Of a stretch of 55,904 nucleotides of DNA, positions 43,807 to 52,437 are shown piece after piece. This stretch comes from Oceanicola granulosus HTCC2516 (lineage in GTDB: Bacteria > Pseudomonadota > Alphaproteobacteria > Rhodobacterales > Rhodobacteraceae), in assembly GCF_000153305.1 (NCBI RefSeq), contig NZ_CH724107.1, positions 912,972 to 968,875 on the forward strand, written 5' to 3'. A program made the position numbers and the translations under genes. The notes beneath the pieces are model-generated. The model was not told the DNA's origin. It searched no databases and saw only the letters and a program-made list of their open reading frames with translations. Position 1 is the stretch's first letter. Each line of letters begins with the position of its first letter.

Positions 43807-44303
43807 CCCTGCCCTTCCGCACCCTCGTCCTGCTCGCCAGCCTCGGCTCCGCCCTGCTGCTGGCCAGCGCGTTCCTGTTCCAGTCGCTCGGCTACCTGCC
43901 CTGCGCGATGTGCCTGTGGCAGCGCTGGCCGCACGCGGCGGCGGTCGTGATCGGGCTGGCGACCTACGTGTTCCTGCCGTTTCGCTGGATGGCGGCGCTC
44001 GGCGGGCTCGCGGCGCTGAGCACGGCCGGCATCGGCATCTTCCACACCGGCGTCGAGCGCGACTGGTGGGAGGGGCCGGCGAGCTGCACCGGCTCGGGAG
44101 GACTGTCGGGCCTCGAGGGCGGCGCGCTGCTGCCCGGCGCCGCCGACGCCGGGCCGCGCCTCATCATGTGCGACCAGGTCTCGTGGGAGCTGATGGGGCT
44201 GTCGATGCCGAGCTGGAACGCGCTGTTCTCGCTCATCCTCGCGGTGCTGTGGTTCACCGCCGCCGCGCGCGGCCCCGCCTCAGCGGCCCCGGCGCGTCGA
44301 TAG
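43803..44303 (+). CDS. dsbB: disulfide bond formation protein DsbB
   Basis: Inner-membrane quinone reductase that reoxidises DsbA. The 166 residues contain four hydrophobic segments. The first periplasmic redox pair is PCAMCLWQRWPH (Cys34, Cys37; the following Arg is the quinone-site residue), and the second pair lies in the long loop (ASCTGSGG and LIMCDQVSW). It is translationally coupled to the YqaA-like gene. The partner DsbA is not next to it. Its last 24 bases overlap the convergent Lrp-type regulator. Confidence 0.93.
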   Translation: MTLPFRTLVLLASLGSALLLASAFLFQSLGYLPCAMCLWQRWPHAAAVVIGLATYVFLPFRWMAALGGLAALSTAGIGIFHTGVERDWWEGPASCTGSGGLSGLEGGALLPGAADAGPRLIMCDQVSWELMGLSMPSWNALFSLILAVLWFTAAARGPASAAPARR

Positions 44304-44705
44304 CAGCAGCGTCGTCTCGCTGCGGGTGACGCCGCTCATCCGGCGGATCGAGAACAGCACCTCGTCGAACTCCTCGAGCGTCCGCGTGCCGATCTCGGCG
44401 ACGAGATCCCAGGTGCCGTTGGTGGAGTGCACCGCCTGCACCTGGGGCATCGCGGCGACGCGGGCCATGATCCGCTCCGTCCCCGGCCCCTCGATCCCCA
44501 GCATCATCAGCCCCCGCACCGGCGCCTGGCCGGGGTCGCGGCGGGTGGTGACGGTGTAGCCGGTGATCTCGCCCGTCGCCTCGAGCCGGGCGAGGCGGGT
44601 GCGCACGGTGGCGCGGGTGACGCCGAGGTCGGCGGCGAGGGTGGAGAGGCTCGCGCGCCCGTCGCGCGTGAGGGCGGAGATCAGCGCCTTGTCCAGTCCG
44701 TCCAT
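44280..44705 (-). CDS. Lrp/AsnC-family regulator
   Basis: A 141-residue Lrp-type regulator: N-terminal HTH (LDKALISALTRDGRASLSTLAADLGVTRATVRTRLARLE) and a C-terminal RAM ligand-binding domain (GTERIMARVAAMPQVQAVHSTNGTWDLVAEI). The ATG at 44705 gives the family N terminus. It is divergent from arginase-ornithine cyclodeaminase across 88 bases holding two inverted repeats, so it probably controls arginine/ornithine use in response to an amino acid. Confidence 0.92.
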   Translation of the reverse strand: MDGLDKALISALTRDGRASLSTLAADLGVTRATVRTRLARLEATGEITGYTVTTRRDPGQAPVRGLMMLGIEGPGTERIMARVAAMPQVQAVHSTNGTWDLVAEIGTRTLEEFDEVLFSIRRMSGVTRSETTLLLSTRRGR

Positions 44706-44717
44706 TCCGATCACCCG

Positions 44718-44747
44718 ATTTGGCCAATTGTGCCACCAGATTGCACA
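44718..44747. promoter_or_regulatory. candidate Lrp-type operator between regulator and arginase
   Basis: Two adjacent inverted repeats lie in the divergent promoter region: ATTTGGCCAAT (44718-44728) and TGTGC-N9-GCACA (44729-44747). Lrp-family proteins bind such short imperfect palindromes in their own divergent promoters. Binding is inferred from position. Confidence 0.45.
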
Positions 44748-44793
44748 TATTGCCCGCTTCCGCCACGGGCCGCGCCGGACCATCCTGCGGCGC

Positions 44794-45735
44794 ATGGACA
44801 AGCACATCATTCTCATCGGCGCGCCCGTGGACAGCGGCAAGCGCAACCAGGGCTGCCGCATGGGCCCCGACGCGCTGCGCGTCGCCGGGCTCGCGGCGGC
44901 CGCCGAGGCGCTCGGCTACGGCGTCACCGACCTCGGCAACCTCACCCCGGAGGCGGCCGACGTCGCCCCCGTCGGCAACCCGGCGGTGCACTCGCTCGCC
45001 GAGACCGTCGGCTGGACCCGCACCCTCGCGGCCGAGGCGCAGCGGGCGGCGGAGACGGGGATGCCCGTCTTCCTCGGCGGCGACCACGCGCTGTCGCTCG
45101 GCTCGGTCTCGGGCATGGCCGCCTACGCCAAGGCGCAGGGCAAGCCGCTGTTCGTGCTCTGGCTCGACGCCCACAGCGACTTCCACACGCTCGACACCAC
45201 CGACAGCGGCAACCTGCACGGCACGCCCGTCGCCTACGTCACCGGCCGGCCCTCGTTCACGCCCCCCTTCCCCGCCCCCGAGGCGGTGGTGCCGGGCGAG
45301 AACGTCTGCATGATCGGGCTGCGCTCCGTCGACCCCGCCGAGCGCGACGCGCTCGAGCAGACCGACATCACCGTCGTCGACATGCGCGCCATCGACGAGA
45401 GCGGCATCGTCGCGCCGCTGCGCGCGTTCCTCGAGCGGGTCGAGGCCGCGGGCGGGCTGCTGCACGTCTCGCTCGACGTCGACTTTCTCGAGCCCGCCAT
45501 CGCGCCCGCCGTCGGCACCACCGTCCCCGGCGGCGCCACCTTCCGCGAGGCGCACCTCGTCGCCGAGTTGCTGCACGACAGCGGCCTCGTGCGCTCGCTC
45601 GACCTCGTCGAGCTCAACCCGTTCCTCGACGAGCGCGGCCGCACCGCCTCGCTGATGGTGGACCTCGCCGCCTCGCTGCTGGGCAAACGTATCTTCGACC
45701 GGCCCACGCGGCCCTTTACCGGGAGCCTCAAATGA
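44794..45735 (+). CDS. arginase
   Basis: Mn-dependent hydrolase converting arginine to ornithine and urea. A 313-residue product with all metal motifs: FLGGDHALSLGS, LWLDAHSDFHT, HVSLDVDFLEP, and PGGATFREAHL. The start IILIGAPVDSGKRNQGCRMGPDALR is typical of arginases and distinguishes it from agmatinase. ATG 44794 is chosen although the frame is open upstream, because homology starts there. The stop overlaps the next start (ATGA), so its product ornithine passes to a coupled gene for the next step. Confidence 0.94.
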   Translation: MDKHIILIGAPVDSGKRNQGCRMGPDALRVAGLAAAAEALGYGVTDLGNLTPEAADVAPVGNPAVHSLAETVGWTRTLAAEAQRAAETGMPVFLGGDHALSLGSVSGMAAYAKAQGKPLFVLWLDAHSDFHTLDTTDSGNLHGTPVAYVTGRPSFTPPFPAPEAVVPGENVCMIGLRSVDPAERDALEQTDITVVDMRAIDESGIVAPLRAFLERVEAAGGLLHVSLDVDFLEPAIAPAVGTTVPGGATFREAHLVAELLHDSGLVRSLDLVELNPFLDERGRTASLMVDLAASLLGKRIFDRPTRPFTGSLK

Positions 45736-46778
45736 GCCTCGATCCCTCCGCCAAGGCCCTCGTGCCCTTCGTCAGCGTCGATCACATGATGCGGCTGGTC
45801 CACCATATCGGCATCGAGAAGATGCTCGCCGACCTCGCCGCGACCATCGAGGACAACTTCCGCCGCTGGCAATCCTTCGACAAGACGCCGCGCATCCCGG
45901 CTCATTCCGACGTCGGCGTGATCGAGCTGATGCCGACGACCGACGGCGAACTCTACGGCTTCAAGTACGTCAACGGCCACCCGTCCAACACCTTCGCGGG
46001 GCTGCAGACGGTGACGGCCTTCGGGCTGCTCGCCGACATGCGGACGGGCTACCCGGTGCTGTTCTCGGAGATGACGATCCTGACCGCCCTGCGCACCGCC
46101 GCGACCTCGGCGATGGTGGCGCGCCACCTCGCGCCGAAGGGGGCGAAGACGATGGCGGTGATCGGCAACGGCGCCCAGTGCGAGTTCCAGTGCCTCGCCT
46201 TCCGCACGCTCGTGGGCATCGACGAGGTGCGCCTCTACGACCTCGACCCCGCCGCCACCGAGAAGGCCGCGCGCAACCTCGCGGGGACGGGGCTGCGGGT
46301 GGTGTCGTGCAAGAGCCCCGAGGAGGCGATCGAGGGCGCGCAGATCCTGACGACCTGCACCGCCGACAAGAAGTACGCCACGATCCTGAGCGACAACATG
46401 GTCGGCCCCGGCGTGCACATCAACGCCGTCGGCGGCGACAGCCCCGGCAAGACCGAGCTCGCCGAGGGCATCCTGCACCGCGCGTCGATCTTCGTGGAGT
46501 TCCCGCCCCAGACCCGCATCGAGGGCGAGATCCAGCAGCTTGCCGAGGATCACCCCGTCACGGAGCTGTGGCAGGTGATCAACGGCGAGGCCGAGGGCCG
46601 CACGTCGCAGGACCAGATCACCCTGTTCGACAGCGTCGGCTTCGCCGTCGAGGATTTCGCCGCCCTGCGCTACCTGCACGGCGCGATCCAGGGCACCGAG
46701 CATTTCGTGCTGCTCGACATGCTCGCCGATCCCGACGATCCGCGCGACCTGTTCGGCATGGTCCAGCGCGCCGCCTGA
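45732..46778 (+). CDS. ornithine cyclodeaminase
   Basis: NAD-dependent enzyme turning ornithine into proline and ammonia. The 348 residues match the long Pseudomonas/Agrobacterium-type enzyme: PRIPAHSDVGVIELMPTTD, YGFKYVNGHPSNT, TILTALRTAATSAMVARHLAP, Rossmann motif VIGNGAQCEFQ, and HINAVGGDSPGKTEL. It is coupled to arginase, completing a route arginine - ornithine - proline. It is probably controlled by the divergent Lrp-type regulator. Confidence 0.94.
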   Translation: MSLDPSAKALVPFVSVDHMMRLVHHIGIEKMLADLAATIEDNFRRWQSFDKTPRIPAHSDVGVIELMPTTDGELYGFKYVNGHPSNTFAGLQTVTAFGLLADMRTGYPVLFSEMTILTALRTAATSAMVARHLAPKGAKTMAVIGNGAQCEFQCLAFRTLVGIDEVRLYDLDPAATEKAARNLAGTGLRVVSCKSPEEAIEGAQILTTCTADKKYATILSDNMVGPGVHINAVGGDSPGKTELAEGILHRASIFVEFPPQTRIEGEIQQLAEDHPVTELWQVINGEAEGRTSQDQITLFDSVGFAVEDFAALRYLHGAIQGTEHFVLLDMLADPDDPRDLFGMVQRAA

Positions 46779-46846
46779 GCAGCGCGCTTGCCAGCGCGGG
46801 GGCGGCTCCCCTAGGCTTCGGGCAACCCTGCCCGGAGCCACGAGCC

Positions 46847-47689
46847 ATGCCCACCGATCCCGGCGCCGCCTTCCGCGCCCTCCACAAGCCGGGCGCGCCC
46901 TTCATCCTCGCCAACGCGTGGGACATCGGCAGCGCGCGGATGCTCGAGGCGCTCGGCGCGCGCGCCATCGCCACCTCCTCGGCCGCCCACGCCTTCACCC
47001 TCGGCCGCCCCGACGGCGGCACCGTCACCCGCGACGAGGCGCTCGAGCACGCGCGCGCGCTGGTCGCGGCCGTCAACGTGCCGGTGCAGGGCGACTTCGA
47101 GAACGGCTACGGCGCGGCGCCCGAGGACGTCGCCGAGACGGTTCGGCTGGCCGCCGAGGCGGGGCTCGCGGGGATCTGCATCGAGGACACCGACCTGCCG
47201 GGACGGGAGCCCTACGCCTTCGAGGAGGCCGTCGCGCGGGTGAGCGCGGCGGTGGAGGCGGCGCGCGGTCTGGCGGCGGATTTCGTGCTGACGGCGCGGG
47301 CCGACGGGGTGCTGACCGGCGGCTACGGCATCCACGAGGCGATTCGCCGGCTGCAGGCGTTCGAGGCCGCCGGCGCCGACGTGCTCTACGCGCCGATGCC
47401 CGGCACGATGGACGACCTGCGCCGCATCTGCGCCAGCGTCTCGGCCCCGGTCAACGGGCTGGTGGCGGGGCATTTCAGCACCCAGTCGATGGATGATTTC
47501 GCCGGCACCGGCGTCGCCCGGCTGTCGCTCGGCAGCTCGCTGGCCCGGGTCGCGCAGCAGGCGATGCTCGAGGCGGCGCAGGACATGTTCGGCCGCGGCA
47601 GCTTTGTCACGCTCGGACGCGCCGCGCCGGGGGCGAGGATCGACGCGCTGATCACGCGCGATCCGAACGGGCCGCTGCAGCTCAAATGA
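46847..47689 (+). CDS. isocitrate lyase/PEP mutase-family lyase
   Basis: A 280-residue TIM-barrel enzyme of the ICL/PEPM superfamily with FILANAWDIGSARMLEALG, metal-site GDFENGYGA, and GICIEDTDLP. The isocitrate lyase catalytic KKCGH is absent, so it is not glyoxylate-cycle isocitrate lyase. Relatives include oxaloacetate decarboxylase, 2,3-dimethylmalate lyase and carboxyphosphonoenolpyruvate mutase; the substrate is open. GGAG lies about ten bases before the ATG. Downstream is a long hairpin between it and the convergent OMP gene. Confidence 0.88.
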   Translation: MPTDPGAAFRALHKPGAPFILANAWDIGSARMLEALGARAIATSSAAHAFTLGRPDGGTVTRDEALEHARALVAAVNVPVQGDFENGYGAAPEDVAETVRLAAEAGLAGICIEDTDLPGREPYAFEEAVARVSAAVEAARGLAADFVLTARADGVLTGGYGIHEAIRRLQAFEAAGADVLYAPMPGTMDDLRRICASVSAPVNGLVAGHFSTQSMDDFAGTGVARLSLGSSLARVAQQAMLEAAQDMFGRGSFVTLGRAAPGARIDALITRDPNGPLQLK

Positions 47690-47690
47690 A

Positions 47691-47725
47691 GAGGACGGCA
47701 ACCGGGGGGAGCCGGTGCCGCCCTC
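47691..47725. terminator. long hairpin between convergent genes
   Basis: GAGGACGGCAACCGG (47691-47705) pairs with CCGGTGCCGCCCTC (47712-47725), 13 pairs with one mismatch and one bulge, starting right after the lyase stop. It could terminate from both sides, but there is no T run. The rest of the gap to 47803 shows nothing else. Confidence 0.55.
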
Positions 47726-47803
47726 TCGTCGTCAGGGGCCTATGAGATGGGGGGTGGGGTGGCCCCTGCGCCCCGGCCGCCGAGGCGACCGGGTTGACCT
47801 GTC

Positions 47804-48406
47804 TCAGAACCGGAACGACACCCGCGCCGAGGCGGTGGTCATGCCGAAATCGTCGCCGCTGCCGTCGAAGTCCTCGAACTCGTTCTTCGTGATCTCGCCA
47901 CCCACGGCGATGCGGTCGGTCACCATGTAGTCGGCGCCGACACCGTAGAAGTAGCCGTCGGCGTCCGCCTCGAGGCCGCCCGAGGTGTTGGCCATGGCGT
48001 AGCCGCCGGTGGCGTAGGGCAGGAAGTTGCCGGCGTCGTAGCCGACCCGCAGCTTGGCGCGGGCGAGGCTGTCGATGTCGGTGCCGGTCGCGTCGTTGGT
48101 GATGTCGGTGCCGAGGTAGTCGAGCTCGGCGCCCGCGACGATCGAGCCGAAGTCGCGCTGGTAGCCGACGAAGCCGCCGTAGAGCGCGCCCTCTTCCTCC
48201 TCGGCGAAGACGTCGCCGTCGGTCTGGCCGTAGCCGAGCTGCACACCGCCGTAGGCGCCGCTCCAGTCGCGGGTCGCCATCGTCACCGGCGCGGGGGCCG
48301 GGGCGGGCGAGGTCAGCACGGGCTGCGGCGCGGTGGTGTCGAGGCCGCCGGCGAAGGCCGGGGCGGCGGCGAGGGAGGCGAGGGCGGTGACTGCGAGGGT
48401 CTTCAT
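47804..48406 (-). CDS. small outer-membrane beta-barrel protein (Omp25-like)
   Basis: A 200-residue protein with a clear Sec signal (MKTLAVTALASLAAAPAFA) and the eight-strand barrel pattern of the OMP_b-brl/Omp25 family: WSGAYGGVQLGYG at the start of the barrel, LYGGFVGYQRDFGSIVAG, FLPYATGGYAMANTSGG, and a terminal aromatic residue (RVSFRF) used for BAM recognition. A Pro/Ala-rich linker sits after the signal. Such proteins are abundant structural or porin-like surface proteins. It faces the lyase gene tail to tail. Confidence 0.88.
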   Translation of the reverse strand: MKTLAVTALASLAAAPAFAGGLDTTAPQPVLTSPAPAPAPVTMATRDWSGAYGGVQLGYGQTDGDVFAEEEEGALYGGFVGYQRDFGSIVAGAELDYLGTDITNDATGTDIDSLARAKLRVGYDAGNFLPYATGGYAMANTSGGLEADADGYFYGVGADYMVTDRIAVGGEITKNEFEDFDGSGDDFGMTTASARVSFRF

Positions 48407-48595
48407 GGTGGTGTGACTCCTGATCCTGTTTCGCGGGCGCTGCGTGACTGCTCCGGCGCCCGTTCTCGGACAGATAACGTCGCTCCCGACCGAACGTTCA
48501 ACGCGGCCCGGCCCTCACGGAGGGGCATCGGCGGGCATCTGCCCCGCCCTGTCCGTCGGTGAGCATTTTCCCGCGGAGACGGTCGGGGAAGCCTG

Positions 48596-49717
48596 TCAGG
48601 AGGCGGCGCGCGACCTTGTATCGGAGCGCGGCCGGCTTAGCGTGCCGCCACCCACCGCCGCGGCGACGCCGGTGGTGCCGGGCGCCGAGGTCGGCAGGCC
48701 CCGCGCCACCCGCACCGCGAGAAAGGCGAAGGCCTGCGCCTCGAGCATGTCGCCGTCGAGCCCGACCTCCTCGACCGGCGCGACGGGGCAGGCGATGCCG
48801 GCGGCGATCATCTCCATCAGCGTCGCATTGTGCCGCCCGCCCCCGGTGACGAGCAGTCGCTCGGGCGGCGCGGGGCAATGGTCGAGCCCCGCCATGACGC
48901 CCGCCGCGCTACATGCGGCCAGGGTGGCGAGCGCGTCCTCCGTCGACAGCTCCGCCACGGCGGGGCCGAGGAAGGGGAAGTCCATCCGGTCGAGCGACTT
49001 GGGCGGCACCTTCAGGAAGTAGCCCTGCCGGGTGAAATCGTCGAGCACCGCCTCGTCGACGCTCCCCGCCCGCGCCAGCCGCCCGCCCTCGTCGCGCGCG
49101 GCGCCGAGGCGGGCGGCGACGAGGTCGTCCATCGGCGCGTTGGCGGGGCCGGTGTCGAAGGCGAGCAGCGCGCCGGGGCTGTCGGGCCTGGGCAGGCGCG
49201 GGTCGATCCAGGTGAGGTTGCCGACGCCGCCGAGGTTGAGGAAGGCGAGCGGCGCCTCCGCCCCGATCCAGCGCGCCAGCGCGAAGTGGTAGAACGGCGC
49301 GAGCGGCGCGCCCTGCCCGCCGAGGCGCACGTCGGACGAGCGGAAATCCCACACGACGGGCCGGCCCAGGTAGTCGGCCAGCGCCTGCCCGTCGCCGGCC
49401 TGGTGCGTGCCGCGCCCCGCCGGCTCGTGGGCGAGGGTCTGGCCGTGGAAGCCGACGAGCTCGGCGTCGAGGCCGGCGAGCAGCGTCATGTGCGCCTCCT
49501 CGACCACCTCCGCCGCCGCCGCGACGCCCGGCTCGCCCGGCCAGCGCCCGAGCCCGCCGCGCAGGATCTCGCGGTCGGTCGGCGTGTAGGCCCGGTAGCC
49601 CGTCGGCCCGAAGCCGAGCACCTCGTGCCCGTCCGTCTCGATCACCGCCGCGTCGACCCCGTCGAGCGAGGTGCCCGACATCGCACCCAGCGCCCTGATC
49701 GGCCCGCTTTTCAACAT
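48596..49717 (-). CDS. anmK: anhydro-N-acetylmuramic acid kinase
   Basis: Recycles peptidoglycan by phosphorylating and hydrolysing anhydro-MurNAc to MurNAc-6-phosphate. The 373-residue product has [18 protein letters not shown] at the start, [39 protein letters not shown] and [12 protein letters not shown], all family signatures. It diverges from tyrS across 64 bases; this pairing occurs in other alphaproteobacteria. No partner MurQ is adjacent. Confidence 0.95.
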   Translation of the reverse strand: MLKSGPIRALGAMSGTSLDGVDAAVIETDGHEVLGFGPTGYRAYTPTDREILRGGLGRWPGEPGVAAAAEVVEEAHMTLLAGLDAELVGFHGQTLAHEPAGRGTHQAGDGQALADYLGRPVVWDFRSSDVRLGGQGAPLAPFYHFALARWIGAEAPLAFLNLGGVGNLTWIDPRLPRPDSPGALLAFDTGPANAPMDDLVAARLGAARDEGGRLARAGSVDEAVLDDFTRQGYFLKVPPKSLDRMDFPFLGPAVAELSTEDALATLAACSAAGVMAGLDHCPAPPERLLVTGGGRHNATLMEMIAAGIACPVAPVEEVGLDGDMLEAQAFAFLAVRVARGLPTSAPGTTGVAAAVGGGTLSRPRSDTRSRAAS

Positions 49718-49781
49718 CGGCTTTCCCTCTGCCCCACCGCGCCCTATAGAGTGCCCCGCACCCCCGACAGGAACAAGAGCG

Positions 49782-51032
49782 ATGACCTACCATCCGAAAT
49801 CCGAATTCATGGCGCGGATCATGGAGCGCGGCTTTCTCGCCGACTGCACCGATTACCAGAGCCTCGACGAGGAGCTCTCCAAGGGGGTCGTCACCGCCTA
49901 TATCGGCTACGACGCGACGGCGCGGTCGCTGCATGTGGGCCACCTGCTCAACATCATGCTGCTGCGCTGGCTGCAGAAGACGGGCCACCAGCCGATCACC
50001 CTGATGGGCGGCGGCACCACCAAGGTGGGCGATCCGTCGTTCCGCGCCGACGAGCGGCCGCTGCTCGGGCCCGAGCAGATCGACGCCAACATCGCCGGGA
50101 TGCAGGCGGTGTTCGAGCGCTACCTCGATTACGGCGAGGGCGCGACGGGCGCGAAGATGCTCAACAACGCCGAGTGGCTCGACGGGCTGAACTACCTCGA
50201 CTTCCTGCGCGACATCGGGCGGCACTTCTCGGTCAACCGGATGCTGTCGTTCGAGAGCGTGAAGTCGCGGCTCGACCGGGAGCAGTCGCTGAGCTTCCTC
50301 GAGTTCAACTACATGATCCTGCAGGCCTACGACTTCCTCGAGCTCAACCGGCGCCACGGCTGCCTGCTGCAGATGGGCGGCTCCGACCAGTGGGGCAACA
50401 TCGTCAACGGCGTCGACCTGACCCGGCGCGTGCTCGACCGCGAGATCTACGGCCTGACGACGCCGCTGCTGACCACCTCGGACGGGCGCAAGATGGGCAA
50501 GAGCCAGGGCGGCGCGGTCTGGCTCAACGCCGACATGCTGAGCCCATACGAGTTCTGGCAGTTCTGGCGCAACACCACCGACGCCGACACCGGGCGCTTC
50601 CTCAAGCTCTACACCGAGCTGCCGCTCGAGGAGTGCGAGCGGCTGGGCGCGCTCGGCGGGGCCGAGATCAACGAGGCCAAGATCGTGCTCGCCAACGAGG
50701 TCACCGCCCTGCTGCACGGCCGCGAGGCCGCCGCGACGGCGGAGGCGACGGCACGCGAGGTGTTCGAGAAGGGCGGCGTCGGGGGCGACCTGCCCACGCT
50801 GACGCTCTCGGCGGACGAGGCGGCCGGCGGCGTCTCCGTGGTGCAGCTGATCGTGCGGGCGGGCCTCGCCGGCTCGGGCAAGGAGGCCAAGCGCCTGATC
50901 GCCGACAACGGCGCGCGCCTCGACGACCGGCCGCTGACCGACGCGGGCCTCGTGATCGGCACCGAGCAGCTGGCCAGCCCGATCAAGCTCTCCGCCGGCA
51001 AGAAGCGCCACGCCCTGGTGCAGCTCGGCTGA
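49782..51032 (+). CDS. tyrS: tyrosyl-tRNA synthetase
   Basis: Class I synthetase charging tRNA-Tyr. The 416 residues show HIGH-like [41 protein letters not shown]-type tyrosine pocket, KMSKS-like GRKMGKSQG, and a C-terminal S4 RNA-binding domain ([19 protein letters not shown]). The ATG at 49782 follows AGGAACAAGAG; the longer open frame upstream runs into the divergent anmK start and is rejected. Confidence 0.97.
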   Translation: MTYHPKSEFMARIMERGFLADCTDYQSLDEELSKGVVTAYIGYDATARSLHVGHLLNIMLLRWLQKTGHQPITLMGGGTTKVGDPSFRADERPLLGPEQIDANIAGMQAVFERYLDYGEGATGAKMLNNAEWLDGLNYLDFLRDIGRHFSVNRMLSFESVKSRLDREQSLSFLEFNYMILQAYDFLELNRRHGCLLQMGGSDQWGNIVNGVDLTRRVLDREIYGLTTPLLTTSDGRKMGKSQGGAVWLNADMLSPYEFWQFWRNTTDADTGRFLKLYTELPLEECERLGALGGAEINEAKIVLANEVTALLHGREAAATAEATAREVFEKGGVGGDLPTLTLSADEAAGGVSVVQLIVRAGLAGSGKEAKRLIADNGARLDDRPLTDAGLVIGTEQLASPIKLSAGKKRHALVQLG

Positions 51033-51106
51033 GCGAACGGCTTTATCGGCGGCGGCGGATAGTCTATCTGCCGCGCCAACACCATGGTGACAACAGAGGG
51101 ACGCGC

Positions 51107-52321
51107 ATGACCAAGATCAAGGTAGAGAACCCCGTCGTCGAGCTCGACGGCGACGAGATGACCCGGATCATCTGGGACTTCATCAAGCAGAAGCTCATCC
51201 TGCCCTATCTCGACGTCGACCTGCTCTACTACGATCTTGGCATCGAGGAGCGCGACCGGACCGAGGACCAGATCACCATCGACGCCGCCAACAAGATCAA
51301 GGAGATCGGCGTCGGCGTGAAGTGCGCCACGATCACCCCCGACGAGGGCCGGGTCGAGGAGTTCGGCCTCAAGAAGATGTGGCGCAGCCCCAACGGCACG
51401 ATCCGCAACATCCTCGGCGGCGTCGTCTTCCGCGAGCCGATCATCTGCTCCAACGTGCCGCGCCTCGTGCCGGGCTGGACCCAGCCGATCATCATCGGCC
51501 GCCACGCCTTCGGCGACCAGTACCGCGCCACCGACATGAAGTTCCCCGGGCCGGGCAAGCTGTCGATGAAGTTCGTCGGCGAGGACGGCACCACCATCGA
51601 GGAGGAGGTCTTCGACGCGCCGTCCTCGGGCATCTACATGGGGATGTACAACCTCGACCAGTCGATCATCGACTTCGCCCGCGCCTCGTTCAACTACGGC
51701 CTGAAGCGTGGCTACCCCGTCTACCTGTCGACGAAGAACACCATCCTCAAGCAGTACGATGGCCAGTTCATGATCCTGTTCCAGAAGGTGTTCGACGAGG
51801 AGTTCAAGGACCGCTTCGAGGAAGCCGGCCTGACCTACGAGCACCGCCTGATCGACGACATGGTCGCGGCGGCGATGAAGTGGTCGGGCGGCTATGTGTG
51901 GGCCTGCAAGAACTACGACGGCGACGTGCAGTCCGACACCGTCGCGCAGGGCTTCGGCTCGCTCGGCCTGATGACCTCGCAGCTGATGACCCCCGACGGC
52001 AAGATCGTCGAGGCCGAGGCCGCCCACGGCACCGTCACCCGCCACTACCGCCAGCACCAGAAGGGCGAGCAGACCTCCACCAACTCCATCGCCTCGATCT
52101 TCGCCTGGACCGGCGGCCTCAAGCACCGCGCCAAGCTCGACGACAACGCGCCGCTGAAGAACTTCGCCGAGACGCTCGAGAAGGTCATCGTCGACACCGT
52201 CGAGTCGGGCCACATGACCAAGGACCTCGCGCTCCTCGTCGGCCCCGACCAGCGCTGGCTGACCACGATGGGCTTCCTCGAGAAGGTGGACGAGAACCTG
52301 AACAAGGCGCTCGCCGGCTGA
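51107..52321 (+). CDS. icd: NADP-dependent isocitrate dehydrogenase
   Basis: TCA-cycle enzyme converting isocitrate to 2-oxoglutarate with NADPH. The 404-residue sequence is the eukaryote-like homodimeric type common in alphaproteobacteria: [14 protein letters not shown] at the start, [43 protein letters not shown], and [15 protein letters not shown]. The ATG at 51107 is preceded by AGAGGGACGC. A strong terminator follows. It supplies 2-oxoglutarate, the carbon signal for the PII-NtrB system encoded elsewhere in the window. Confidence 0.97.
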   Translation: MTKIKVENPVVELDGDEMTRIIWDFIKQKLILPYLDVDLLYYDLGIEERDRTEDQITIDAANKIKEIGVGVKCATITPDEGRVEEFGLKKMWRSPNGTIRNILGGVVFREPIICSNVPRLVPGWTQPIIIGRHAFGDQYRATDMKFPGPGKLSMKFVGEDGTTIEEEVFDAPSSGIYMGMYNLDQSIIDFARASFNYGLKRGYPVYLSTKNTILKQYDGQFMILFQKVFDEEFKDRFEEAGLTYEHRLIDDMVAAAMKWSGGYVWACKNYDGDVQSDTVAQGFGSLGLMTSQLMTPDGKIVEAEAAHGTVTRHYRQHQKGEQTSTNSIASIFAWTGGLKHRAKLDDNAPLKNFAETLEKVIVDTVESGHMTKDLALLVGPDQRWLTTMGFLEKVDENLNKALAG

Positions 52322-52341
52322 ACGCGGCCCCGGGACTTGAC

Positions 52342-52374
52342 AAGGCGCGCCCCTCGTGGCGCGCCTTTTTCGTT
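52342..52374 (+). terminator. Rho-independent terminator after icd
   Basis: AAGGCGCGCC (52342-52351) pairs perfectly with GGCGCGCCTT (52358-52367), with a six-base loop, followed by TTTCGTT. It starts 20 bases after the icd stop. Confidence 0.88.
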
Positions 52375-52413
52375 GCGGCGTAACGGGACGTTAGGGGTTT
52401 GGCGCTAGAGCTG

Positions 52414-52428
52414 CCGCATCAGATGCGG
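52414..52428 (+). promoter_or_regulatory. small hairpin next to the ribosome site of the third Hint gene
   Basis: CCGCAT-CAG-ATGCGG (52414-52428) forms a six-pair stem ending at the first base of the GGAGGGG ribosome site (52428-52434). It might modulate translation of the Hint gene; this is inferred only from position. Confidence 0.35.
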
Positions 52429-52437
52429 GAGGGGCTC

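Noticed and set aside
46847-47689. Isocitrate lyase of the glyoxylate shunt
   Set aside because: At 280 residues it is much shorter than isocitrate lyase and lacks the KKCGH catalytic loop; no malate synthase is adjacent.
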